Of a DNA stretch of 64,000 nucleotides, positions 1 through 10,011 are shown piece by piece. Source of the DNA: Straminergon stramineum. Taxonomy: Eukaryota; Streptophyta; Bryopsida; Hypnales; Calliergonaceae. Numbering within the stretch: position 1 is the first letter of the stretch; each line of letters opens with the position of its first letter. The translations under genes were made by a program, and so were the position numbers. Location: contig OY987272.1 of assembly GCA_963920665.1 (NCBI GenBank), positions 19,225,001 through 19,289,000 on the forward strand, written 5' to 3'. Under the pieces are notes generated by a model. That model did no database searches and had not been told where the DNA came from. It saw nothing but the letters and a program-made list of their open reading frames with translations.

Positions 1-2711
1 CGACTTAGTGCATCCGGCACTACATTCTCACGCCCCGGCTTATGGATCAACTCCACATTCATAAGCGCCAAGGTATCATACCACCTCAATTGCTTTGGTG
101 ACACCCGAGCTTGGTTCTCAAAGTACTTCAAAGATACATTATCGGTGTATACCTTGGTCTTATGAAGACCAAGGTAATGTTGCCATGTCTTCAAACAATG
201 CACCACGGCAAACATTTCCTTCTCATGCGTTGGCCACTTGGTTTGAGTTCCATCAAGCTTTTTGCTCTCAAACGCAATAGGCCGCCCATCTTGCATGAGC
301 ACTCCCCCAATGGCAAAGTCGCTTGCATCGGTGTGCACCTCAAAAGGTTTCTCAAACTCGGGAAACTTCAATACTGGTGGAGAAGAAAGCTTTTGTTTGA
401 GTTCTTCAAATGATCTCTCACAATCATCCGTCCACACTATGGCAAGGTTTTTCTTCAATAAGTCGGACATAGGCTTGGCAATTTTGGAAAAGTCACGAAG
501 GAACCGTCTATAATAATTGGCCAACCCAAGAAAGGATCTAACTCCCTTTTGGGTTGTAGGCCTTTTCCACTTTTGAATTGCCTCTACCTTTTTGTTGTCC
601 GGCTTGATTCCCGACCCCGTCATAATGTGTCCCAAGAACTCCATTTCCATCAAACCAAACTCACTTTTCTCCCCATTTGCATACAACTTGTTATCCCTTA
701 GTTTTTGAAGCACCACCTCAAGATGCCTAGCATGCTCCTCCGCCGTCTTGGAAAACACCAAAATGTCATCAATGTATACAATGACAAACTCATCAAGCTC
801 CTCATGAAATATCATATTCATGAGTGTGGTAAACGTCGAAGGTCCATTGCACAATCCAAATGGCATGACCAAAAACTCATAGGACCCATATCTTGTCCTA
901 CAAGCCATTTTCTCAATGTCACCCTCCGCAATGCGAATTTGGTAGTAACCCGATTTCAAGTCAATGCGGCTATAGTACTTAGCCCCCGCCAACCGATCAA
1001 AGAGATCGTCAATTCGAGGCAAAGGATAGTTGTTCTTGATGGTTACCTTATTGAGAGCCCGGTAATCCACACACATGCGGAGTTTCCCATCTTTCTTGTC
1101 CACAAACAAGACCGGTGCTCCATAAGGTGACTTGCTTTGGCGAATATACCCCTTTGCCAAAAGCTCCTTGAGTTGTTTCTTCAACTCTTCCAACTCCCTT
1201 TGGTTCAATCTATATGGTGCCTTGGACGGTGGCTCCGACCCCGGCACCACCTCAATCTTGTGATCCACTTCTCTCTTTGGTGGTAGCTCATTGGGCAACT
1301 CTTGAGTAAGTACGTCCACAAACTTTCGGATTACATCACCAACACATTTTGGAGGTTGCTTCCCCTTAGCACCTCCATGGCTAACTCCTCCATGTGAGTC
1401 CGCTCGCATCACAATCAAAAACCTATTTTCCTCTAGGTCCTCAATGCTAGCTAGTAGGATTCGACTCCCCAATAATGAAGGAGTCCTAGTTATTTCCAAC
1501 TCTATTTCCCTACCATCCGCATTAGCAACGACCTTCACCTTTGGTCGCCGCCGTATGTCTACCTCATATGTATCCAAAAAGGTATTTCCTAGGATGAAGT
1601 CCACTCCATCCATGTCACATACGGTGAAGTCTTCCACAAAAGAAAATTCCCCACACTTCACCTCTACATCCGTCACAATGTGGCTTGTTTGGTGAGGCTT
1701 ACCCTTGGCAAACCTCACATTGATGGGCTTGCTTGCCTTAGTCCTTTGCAAGCCCAACTCCTCCGCTGCCCTTGGACTTATAAACGAGTGGGTTGCCCCT
1801 GTATCCAACAAAAATGAAACATCACGTTGGCCAATGGTCCCTTGGAGAAATAACAACCTTGGTTTTATTTTGGTTCTACTTGCCTTAGCCACAAAGCCCC
1901 CATGAAGCAAGTGTTTTGTCAAGTGGGTGCGCATGCTTTGAGTACTCACCCGCGGTTTGGTGCAACCCTTTGCCATGTGGCCCTTCTCACCACAATTGAA
2001 GCAAGTCATTTGACTTCCATCCCCCTTTGGCTTGTTGTCACCTTCCGCTTTTCCTTTAGTAGAACCCCCTTTATTCCCACTTGGTTGTCCTCCATCTTGC
2101 CCATGCTTCCGCTTTTGCCAAACACGTTTCCTTAGTTGGTGCTTCGAATGTGCCTTGGTAGATTCATGTGTTGAGGCCCCATCTTTGGACCTCTTGTTGG
2201 GACCTTCATTGTCCCCAATCCTCTCCGCAAGCTTCAATAACTCAGCACATGATTTTGGCAACCTTGGCATTCGAAACAATGCTCGTTCCGCCCAACTTTG
2301 GAGTCCATTGAAGAAAATGATCTTCTTCGCCAATTCATCTAACTTTGGGAGTACACTTAGTTGTGCGTTGAACTCCCACACATATCCCCTCAAAGTGCCA
2401 GTTTGCTTCAACTGCACTAATGCCATCCCATCACGAAGGTCTTGGTACTCCGGTGTGAACCGGTTACCTAGTAGTTCCTTGAAACTAGCCCAATCAAGGT
2501 TCTCCACCACCTCCCCATTCTCCTCTTTGTATTGGGTCCACCACATCAAGGCATGATCCTTCAAGAAAGTCACCGCAATAGTGATCTTGTCCTCTTCAAG
2601 TGCACGTTGAGCTTCAAAGTACATCTCCATCTCCACAAGAAAGTCCTTAACCTTATGAGCCTTGCCCATCCCCGTGAAAGAAGAGGGCATGTTGGTCTTG
2701 CACAACTTGTG
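1..2711 (-). CDS. gag-pol polyprotein (gag C-terminal half, protease, RT, RNase H), partial
   Basis: This frame supplies most of gag and the replication enzymes of the element. It runs open from about 2711 to the window edge, close to 900 codons. I checked that the [11 protein letters not shown] gag segment (about 2669), the YIDD catalytic box of reverse transcriptase (765-779) and the VVPDALSR end of RNase H (1-23) are in the same frame, and no terminated reading frame splits it. In order: gag helix region; a CX2CX4HX4C zinc knuckle (1962-2003); the protease motif [12 protein letters not shown] around 1794-1805; RT with a FVDKKDGK segment near 1100 and YIDD; RNase H beginning at [11 protein letters not shown] near 300. 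The open frame suggests a young insertion. Its start is unclear because the gag N-terminus lies in another frame. Confidence 0.9.
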
Positions 2712-3042
2712 AGATGAAGAGCTCTCTAATTTCCCCTTGCATGTCCCGAAGAGTTTTGACAAGTTCCTCAAACATCACATCACGTGACTTCCTTTTCCGA
2801 CTTCGTGGTGCCCTCAAAGGACTAGAGGCGGTATCCCGATTGTCTTCACTAGCTTCTTGGTTCCCACTATGTTTCATAGCTAGCCCTTCTTGCTTCGCTA
2901 TGGGGTTCACTCCTTCCTCCGAAGAGTGCACCCTTTCACCTTGTGTTTCTGAGGCTTCTCCATACTCTTGACCTTGACTACGTGTCCGTCGACCCTGTTC
3001 AGAAGGCTCAACTTCCCCAACTTTGATACCCTTTTTAGCCAT
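2653..3042 (-). CDS. gag N-terminal segment, in a different frame from the rest of gag-pol
   Basis: The first ATG after the primer site (3042) opens a frame beginning [17 protein letters not shown]. It is charged, rich in E, K, S and R, and includes a basic [12 protein letters not shown] stretch, as expected for the disordered start of a plant gag. It ends at 2653, but gag-like sequence is already readable in the frame one base further on from about 2711. The two frames overlap by roughly 50 bases. Either this copy gained a single-base indel near 2700-2712, or the element uses a frameshift there. The indel is the simpler reading. Confidence 0.7.
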   Translation of the reverse strand: MAKKGIKVGEVEPSEQGRRTRSQGQEYGEASETQGERVHSSEEGVNPIAKQEGLAMKHSGNQEASEDNRDTASSPLRAPRSRKRKSRDVMFEELVKTLRDMQGEIRELFISQVVQDQHALFFHGDGQGS

Positions 3043-3074
3043 GCCTTCCAAACTCCGTCGCACTACATAGCTCT

Positions 3075-3086
3075 GCTCTGATACCA
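3075..3086 (-). promoter_or_regulatory. Primer-binding site for initiator tRNA-Met
   Basis: The minus strand reads TGGTATCAGAGC two bases inside the LTR edge. This is the complement of the 3' end of plant initiator tRNA-Met and the usual primer site of plant Ty3/gypsy elements. It fixes both the direction of the element and the inner LTR boundary. Confidence 0.93.
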
Positions 3087-3088
3087 AG

Positions 3089-4160
3089 TGTCGCGCCCCT
3101 TAGTAACACTTACTAAACACTTAGCACCTTAGTGCCACTAAGGTTCACGCTCTCCTAACACTGCACATGCCACGCACCCACAATGTTAGGTTCCAACTCA
3201 AGTCACGGGGTTCCCCATTCCTCCGTGACTCCCAATCCTTTCCTTCCAATACTCAACTCCCACAAGACACCGGGCATGTCATTTGATGACATGGGGCGGA
3301 ACTTCCATTGATGTCCAAGCACTCGGTGAGGCACTACTCCCACCGGTGCTAACCGCCCTTGAATGGGACCCAACTCCCCACTAGGCCCAACCCAACTCAT
3401 TTTGGGACTCACTAATCGAGACTCACACCATGGCCTAGTGTAGAGTGGGACACCACCCAACCGGTATCAAGGAGTGCACAAGCACTCCATGGTAACACAC
3501 AAGTGGTGGTGAGGCTCCAACACAAACCTCACCACCCGGGGCCACTTAGGCTCACCATGGCACCATCCGAGAGTGAGGAGGGAGACCACCCCTCCTCATA
3601 GTACTCTCTGCGGGATTCGTCAGCCCCCCCCCCATACTAGAGGTCACTGGGAACCCCCAAGATGCACCCCATCTTGGAAGACCACCCATTTCTCCCGATT
3701 CGCACTACTTTGGGACTCCCGAACTTCCACCCGGCATAACTTTGCGGTCCGGGATCCAAATCGCACATGCGACCCCATTTTCGACATCTACGCGACGCGT
3801 AGATGCCGATGGACTACTCACTTGCTCCATTCGGACAAGTACTCGCAAAGATATCGCCCTCCAAAGATTCGGGACACTCCCGCCGCGGCCGGGACACCCC
3901 GAACTTTGAACGCCCATAACTTTTGACTCGCAAGTCCAAATCACGCGTTCTTTGGACGGCTGGAAGCGTCTTCTCAAGACCTTTCCAAGAATGTATCACA
4001 CGCCCCCAAATTCGTCCGGATCAGAGCGCTACCTCGCTCTGATCGCTCGGGACTCCTAGTCCCCCTCACCTCATCTCTTGCAAGGCTTGAGGAGTCACCC
4101 CCAATGTCCCCCTTGCTCACCAAGGTCGCACGGGCACGCCTTGTGATGAGGGTCGTGACA
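3089..4160 (-). repeat. 5' LTR of the Ty3/gypsy element (1,072 bp)
   Basis: On the minus strand the LTR begins TGTCACGACCCTC and ends GGGGCGCGACA, with the canonical TG...CA ends. The inner end abuts the primer-binding site. It is clearly related along its length to the plus-strand solo LTR at 52048-53321, for example in the shared segment around GGGGGCGTGT and the block near GAAGACGCTTCCA. Confidence 0.92.
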
Positions 4161-4680
4161 GCCTTGGTGAGTCTCGATGACTCATGGTTGGTGATGCAAC
4201 TTCACCACCAGCTTCAAGGCTCTATGGGACACTTGTGTGGATGTCCCAGGGTACCAGTTGGATGGAGTTCCACTCCTTCCTAGGCCATTGGCAATATGTC
4301 CCAAGTTGTGAGTTCCAATTAGTATTAGTCTGAACGTAACAAATACACAATGGGCCTAGTATGGAGTGGGGTGACAACCAAGGGTAGTTAGGACTATGGT
4401 GAGTAGTGCCACCATGAGCCCTGGCATAGTAAGATGGAAGTTCCACCCCATGTCACCAAGTGACATATCAGGTGTCACGAGTGGAGTGCATACTAATAGT
4501 CCCATAGACTAGGACATAGCAATGTGAGTTGGAAATGAAAACTAATGATGTGGATGCATGGCATGTGCAGTGTTAGTTAGTTCAGGCCCAAGTGATACTC
4601 AAATGAGAGCATGGTGAGCCTTGAAAGTTGTGAAGGGCTTTAAAGGTTGTTTGGAGTTGTAAGGTGTAATTAGGGCCGGT
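4161..4680 (+). repeat. Older, diverged LTR remnant of the same group, opposite orientation
   Basis: Blocks near TTCACCACCA (4200), GGTACCAGTTGGATGG (4250) and GCATGGCATGTGCAGTGTTAG (4557) align in the same order with 52880-53240 of the solo LTR, but with many substitutions. The minus-strand element begins exactly at its left edge, so it was probably the insertion target. The right boundary is approximate. Confidence 0.65.
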
Positions 4681-4689
4681 TAGCAACAA

Positions 4690-6255
4690 AATCAGTTAGC
4701 AAGGATCAAAAATGGGAGCTCAAACTCTTCTTTTTGCCCTCTAATTCATAGTTGGACTTCTTAGAGAATAGATATACTCCCAATACGAAAGATAGGATTA
4801 AAGGGTGATTAGTAGAAGAGAAGAGAGGTAGTATAGCTTGAAGATTAGAAGGGTTAGTAAAGAGAAGACAAGGGAAGCACCACTACCTACAACCAACAAT
4901 TCTATGGAATCACTCTACCTCCAACCACCTCACTTCTCTTTTAATACACTTAAGTCTCATGACTCTTCCAAATTAGAACTACAAAGAGGAATATCAGATG
5001 AAGAGGAGTATCAGACCGGAATGGAGTCGAAGGACGTTGACGATTCACCCCCACCAATGACGGGAAAGATTCAGACACAGGCAACGTTCAAGACGACTCC
5101 GGTGAAGGTGGCTAGTAGGGCACCATCAAATCAGGGCAGCAACAGTTCGAAGAAGGCAAGGAAGGGGAATTAGTTAGGATGATTTCAGTTAGTTAGGATT
5201 TAGATTTTTAATTCTGGAACAGGTTTCAAAGCGTAGGCCCGGGTTCTAGGTTTTTAGGAGCCACTTGTATTTGACTTTCCGGATTTCTCGGGAAGTTATT
5301 GTGTAGACGCCTTGATTAAAGGGTGGCTTTTTGCCTTTTGGTTTTGATTTTTGAGGGTGGACAAGTCTATTGCCCTCTCATTCCATCCGAGTGCTTTCAA
5401 TTATTCATTGTTTCCCCTTTTCTTTAATCTAAGACACCAGGTAGACAATTTGGTTTCAACTTTGTGCACAGAGTTTTGCTTGGTTGTTTGCATGAGTGTT
5501 GAGGTGTAAGGAGGAGTGAGAAAGGAGGAATCCAGATCATAGGTAATTGGGTTAGATTGGGAGGGTATGTTTGTGACAAGGTTTAGACTTGTGAATGAGG
5601 ATTTGCGCATGGTGCCTTTAAATTACCGAAACAGTAATCCGACAAGGAGTGGTTTGGATGCAGGTCTAGAATCCAATGCGATTCCATACAAAGATAAGCA
5701 ACCGCTAGTCGGAAGTCTCCACTCTCTGGAAGGTCTACCAACCTTAGAATCAGTCTAGTGAATGACTAACAATCTCCCATTGGTTCCAGTTGTTGTTAAT
5801 CTATCGTTGTAGTGGAAAGGACTGGTTACAACCCTGAGTGATCTACCTTCCAAATTCGCCACTCGGGAAGTTATGAGGGTACTTCTGTGTCTAATCTATT
5901 ACAACACATGGTTATAGGAGTTTGTGTAGTTAGACAAAGAAGAGAGTGTGAGGAATATGAGTGGTGAGTCCCTACCCCTCTACAAGATCAAAAGAGGACT
6001 CTTTGAAGGTAAAACAGAGGAATAGAAAACCAATAAGTTAGAGAAGACGTAACCGGAATTTGGAGAGAGGCCGGATTCGAATTGAATTCCAGATAGAGAG
6101 GCAACCGAATGAGAGTAAGGAATTGGATGGATTGAGAAAGGGAAGAAATCCAGACACCTTAGCTTGTAACAATATACTAGAATCCCCTAGGATGATATTT
6201 CGAGTCAACGTTCTAGTATTGTAAGGGTACTCATGCCTAGACCGTGCGTATGACA
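4690..6255 (+). mobile_element. Gag-like element copy A, 3' part only
   Basis: This is collinear with 42600-43939 of copy C: the C-terminal coding end, a shared untranslated region, and a conserved block GAGAGTGTGAGGAATA (5943 here, 43645 in copy C). It ends at a CGTATGACA-like terminus, matching CATACGACA in copy C. The 5' coding part is missing. Confidence 0.75.
4838..5173 (+). pseudogene. C-terminal fragment of the gag-like protein (copy A)
   Basis: The last 50 residues (..KIQTQATFKTTPVKVASRAP.. then SSKKARKGN) match the end of the copy C frame (KIQTSAALRTTPVK.., SSQKKVRKAK). The tail is rich in basic, Ser and Thr residues, which would suit nucleic-acid binding in a gag-type protein. The N-terminal half of this ORF has only weak similarity. 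It lacks the conserved N-terminal domain, so it is a remnant and not a gene. Confidence 0.7.
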
Positions 6256-7659
6256 AGTATAAAGGAGTTGGAGAGCATTAGTACCATCAATCCTAGGAGT
6301 AATAGTGTTAAAGGAAAAAGAGAAGAGAGGAAGAAAAAGTAGTTGGAATCCAACATTCCAACTTTGTACTAATCCCTCTTTTTAAGCAATGAGCAAAAAT
6401 CCTAGAAGAAGCAAAAGATGGCAATCACTGAATAAGTTGAAGGGGTATTTGACCATCTACTATAGGAGCCTCAAGTAGAGATAAGTCATTAATTTCATTT
6501 TTTCTTCTTTGACCCTAAAGGATCAAGGCGATTTTTCTATCAAAAACCACTCAAAATGCCATTTTTGTTCTACTTACCCAAAAAAAAAAAATACCTTAAG
6601 AAAATCTAACCATAGGATCTTGTACTTTACTTGTGTCAGACCATGTGGTAAAAATTTCATGAATTTTGACCGCACAAATTGAGAGATATTAGCATTCAAA
6701 GTTGGAAAAATAAGTTTTTTTGATTAGTGGCCTACAATTTCAGATGACTTTGACCACCTTTTGCTGAAATATTTTGCACTATGGACTTTGAATTTAAAAA
6801 TTTTGTGTTAAAGAATTGAGTTGATATTCTAGGAAAAAAATTTCAAAAGAAAAACTCTTGATTTTCATTCTCTAAAAAATTGTTAAGTAGAAATAGGTCA
6901 AAGATTACATGAAAATCTAAATCATTAATACCTCTAAGGTGGGATTGAAATGCAATAATCCCAAAGGTGAGATTGTTCCAGCAAACAAACATAATCTTGT
7001 CAAACAATTTTTTTGAAAAATTGTGAAAATTGCATTCAGAAATGAATCCCATAAGTTATTTTTTCAAGAAGATGCTCATATTGCCCAAAAAACAAGATTG
7101 ATCACAACTTTCACATCACTTATCCAAATGGAATGAATCAAAGCTTCAAATGTAGATAAAAATATAATCTATGAGAAAATAAAATCAAAATTGGTTTTTC
7201 TAAGTTATTGTGGATTCAGTTTTCTGCCTAGTGATATGTAAATTATGTTTAAGAGGGCATAACTTTTGCTCCTAGACACCAATTGAAATAAAAATTATAT
7301 TTCTATGAAGCTAATCAGTTTTTCTATGTTGTGGAAAAGTTTCAAAAAAATTCATTGAAAATTGAAGTCATAGGAACCTACCCGAAATCTATTTTGTCCC
7401 TCGAGGGGACAATGGTCCTTTAGGGGTTAACTCCCCTAATTAGCGATTGTAATGTCTAATTGGACTATAAGTCCAAGTCCAAGTATGAAGATTATCTTTT
7501 TCCCAAGTTTAAGTAGAAAATTGTATAAAGCATATTGAAAGGTTTCCAAAAATGTATGATACTCAGAAATTAGAGTCAAAACGAAGAAGATACAAAGAGA
7601 TGAAGTTTAGGGCTTAAAATGGATGAAAATTAGTAAACCAATCAACTTTGAACAAACTT
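6256..7659. other. AT-rich sequence without recognisable genes
   Basis: No coding frame is supported. The part around 7090-7260 resembles 27290-27420 (a shared block reads AATGGAATGATTCAAAGCTT, allowing one change), so it is an old dispersed repeat. Confidence 0.55.
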
Positions 7660-8560
7660 TGGAACTTAGGAAGTAGTAAAAATATAGAAGTAGAAGTAGA
7701 AGTAGAAATGAATTTTGAATTGTAGATTAGGGAAAATTAGTGACCAAACTTCATTTGTACATAACTTTCACTAGGAAGATCCAATCTCATTAGGTTTGAG
7801 CATTTTGGGAAGCTAGAATTAGTGCCTATATGAAAAAAATACCAAAAAAACTAAAAAAAAGTAAATTGCTAGAATTAGAGCCCTAGCTTAACATAAGTAA
7901 ATTCTTAGTTAGGTCTAATTAAACTTTGTCCAAGGAATAGGTTAAGGCTATAATTTATTAGAAGAAGATTAGGGGAGTCCAAAATACCTCTGGCCTTTCA
8001 AAAATACTAAAAAATCCATGAAGATAAACAAGGATGAAATATTGGACGAAGAATGGATGAACTTAGTTAGGATTGGCCCAATTGAGTCCAAACTTAGACA
8101 TTTGGTAGGAAGGATAGACTCAGGGACCTAGTACAAATCTCAAATCAGATTGAAATTAGGAAGTCATAAAAAACCATGGATGAAGTTTGAAGTATCGATC
8201 AGCAATCAAACTTCATCTGCCCATAACTTTAGCTAGCAATATCGGAATGGGATGAACTTTATGTTTTCGGAAATGGTATGAAGTGATCTAAAAACTTGAA
8301 TAGATGAATTGAGACTTTAGATTCTCTTTCTAAAGACCACAGTGGCATCAGTTAGCTTAGTTGTTTATGGTTAAGGAACGTCTAGGACCTTGTTGTGGAA
8401 TTCTCTTAAAGGAAATTGCCTCTATTAGGAATTAGAAAAGATCTATTGCTTGGAAGGCATAAATGGACAACACTTAGATATCCAAAGTAGGAATAGTTTG
8501 ATAAAAAACTAAGAACCTAGTTATGCTCACAAATTTATCAAGGGTTGGTAAGTTAGTACT
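7660..8560 (+). repeat. Dispersed repeat shared with 48660-49560
   Basis: It is collinear with 48660-49560, which lies downstream of gag-like copy D. Shared landmarks are GAATTGTAGATTA, the inverted pair around TCAAACTTCATC, ATTGCTTGGAAGG, and TTATCAAGGGT near the end. Both copies follow gag-like sequence, so this is probably the 3' noncoding part of that element or a regular partner of it. Confidence 0.7.
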
Positions 8561-10011
8561 CCCAAATTCCCATAATTCCTGCTTGGTGATGACTCTTGGT
8601 GACACTTTTCCAAGTCCTCTTCATTTTTTTCTCCTTGGGTGTGTAAAGCACTTGCCCTCCCCCAATTCAATTTATTTGGATAGAAGTGAAGACCCACACT
8701 TCCCTCCCCATTTTTTTCCTTGAATGTACAAAGCATTTAGCCACTTCCGTTTTTATTTATTGAAATGTATTTCTAAATATTTTAAAGAAGTTATCCATTC
8801 CTTGAATCTTAAAGAACAAAATTCTTAGTTTTTTTATCTAAAAAATCTTCTTGGGCCCAATTTTTGAGGGGAATCATGAGATCATTTGGAGATGAGGAGG
8901 AAATATCATTTACAATAAATTTCATCCAATTGGTCAAAAAAAAATTGAAATGTTGTTTTGAAGACTAAAACATTAATTTCAAAGAACAAAAAGTTACTGG
9001 GACAAAACAAATCTAAACAAAGACTCTTTTCATCACCTTCAGAGGTAGAAGGCTTAAAATCCACTCTAGCATGTAGAATTGCCCCCATAATTAGGTCTAT
9101 AATGGACAAGAGGTGGTCCTTAAATTTACCTCTAGCCATTGAATGGGTTAAGAAAAACATATCATTTATTGCAAGAGCCAATCATTGTCCTTGCTTTCCC
9201 GATTTCTCTTTACAAGTTGCAAGCAAACAATTTGTGGAAGACCTAGTGCCATAAATAAGAGCCTATCACATAACTCATTTGAAGATTCATAACTAATTCA
9301 ATAATGCTTTGAAAAATATGAAACCACTTGTGTCACATTCTATATCTATTTCCCTTTGTCTAAAACATGAGCTACAAATAATCCCATCTAAGGAAATACA
9401 TGAAAAACATGTAAAAGGTGGACCAGCCCTTAGATGAGCCGTAATATGAATTTATGAGAGCTTGTGGGTTAATTTCGGCCAACTTGATGTAAAAGTTACT
9501 CCTCTCTGACTCACAGTGCTTGCAAAAGCCCTGTCAGTACTCAGGTGTGCCCAGCTAAAAGTTTGATCTCCTCCGAGTTCCACACTCGCAAGTGAAATAC
9601 AAGGAGAAAATCATAAATGTAAACAAATTGTAGTATGAATCGCCCGTGAATTATATTTCATGATCGCGGTTTGCCAATGCTGTGCGAAAAGGGCCCCTGG
9701 CTGAGGTATTATCTTTTCAAAAGCATTCTTGCATAAGGACTGATTAAAATATACCTTCAGGACTAAACGCACTAAAAGACAATTTCCCTGTATTTCGTGC
9801 CGACTGTGGTAGCAGAACCTATAAGGTAAAATTTTGCACCGTTCGGATAATTTAGGCTGGACAAGACCGTTCGAGCTTCAGGGTCATCAGGTTGTGTGCC
9901 TGCTCCCACTGTCATTAGTTCTCAAAAATAAAAAATCTGCTTCTTGGATTGAAAGGAAGACTAGTAACAAGAGTCCCTCCCTGATTCTCACTTCACCATC
10001 CTTCAAACAAA
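8561..10011. other. Downstream flank of the glucosidase II beta gene; nothing recognised
   Basis: Short frames (for example 8958-9254 on the plus strand and 8906-9181 on the minus strand) overlap each other antiparallel and show no known motif. The stretch must hold the 3' UTR of the gene that stops at 10012, but I see no clear polyadenylation signal to place its end. Confidence 0.5.

Larger units (their letters stand above)
1..4160 (-). mobile_element. Ty3/gypsy LTR retrotransposon, 5' part, running off the window
   Basis: Read on the minus strand this gives, in order, a 5' LTR (4160 to 3089), a primer-binding site, gag with a CCHC knuckle, an aspartic protease, reverse transcriptase and RNase H. 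Integrase and the 3' LTR lie beyond position 1. The order protease-RT-RNase H, followed outside the window by integrase, is that of Ty3/gypsy elements. The element sits inside an older LTR-like sequence of the same group in opposite orientation (4161-4680), so this is a nested insertion. A solo LTR of the group is found at 52048-53321. Confidence 0.93.

Noticed and set aside
2032..2556. Plus-strand frames across 1-3000, including a 174-codon one
   Set aside because: They are shadows of the minus-strand gag-pol frame.
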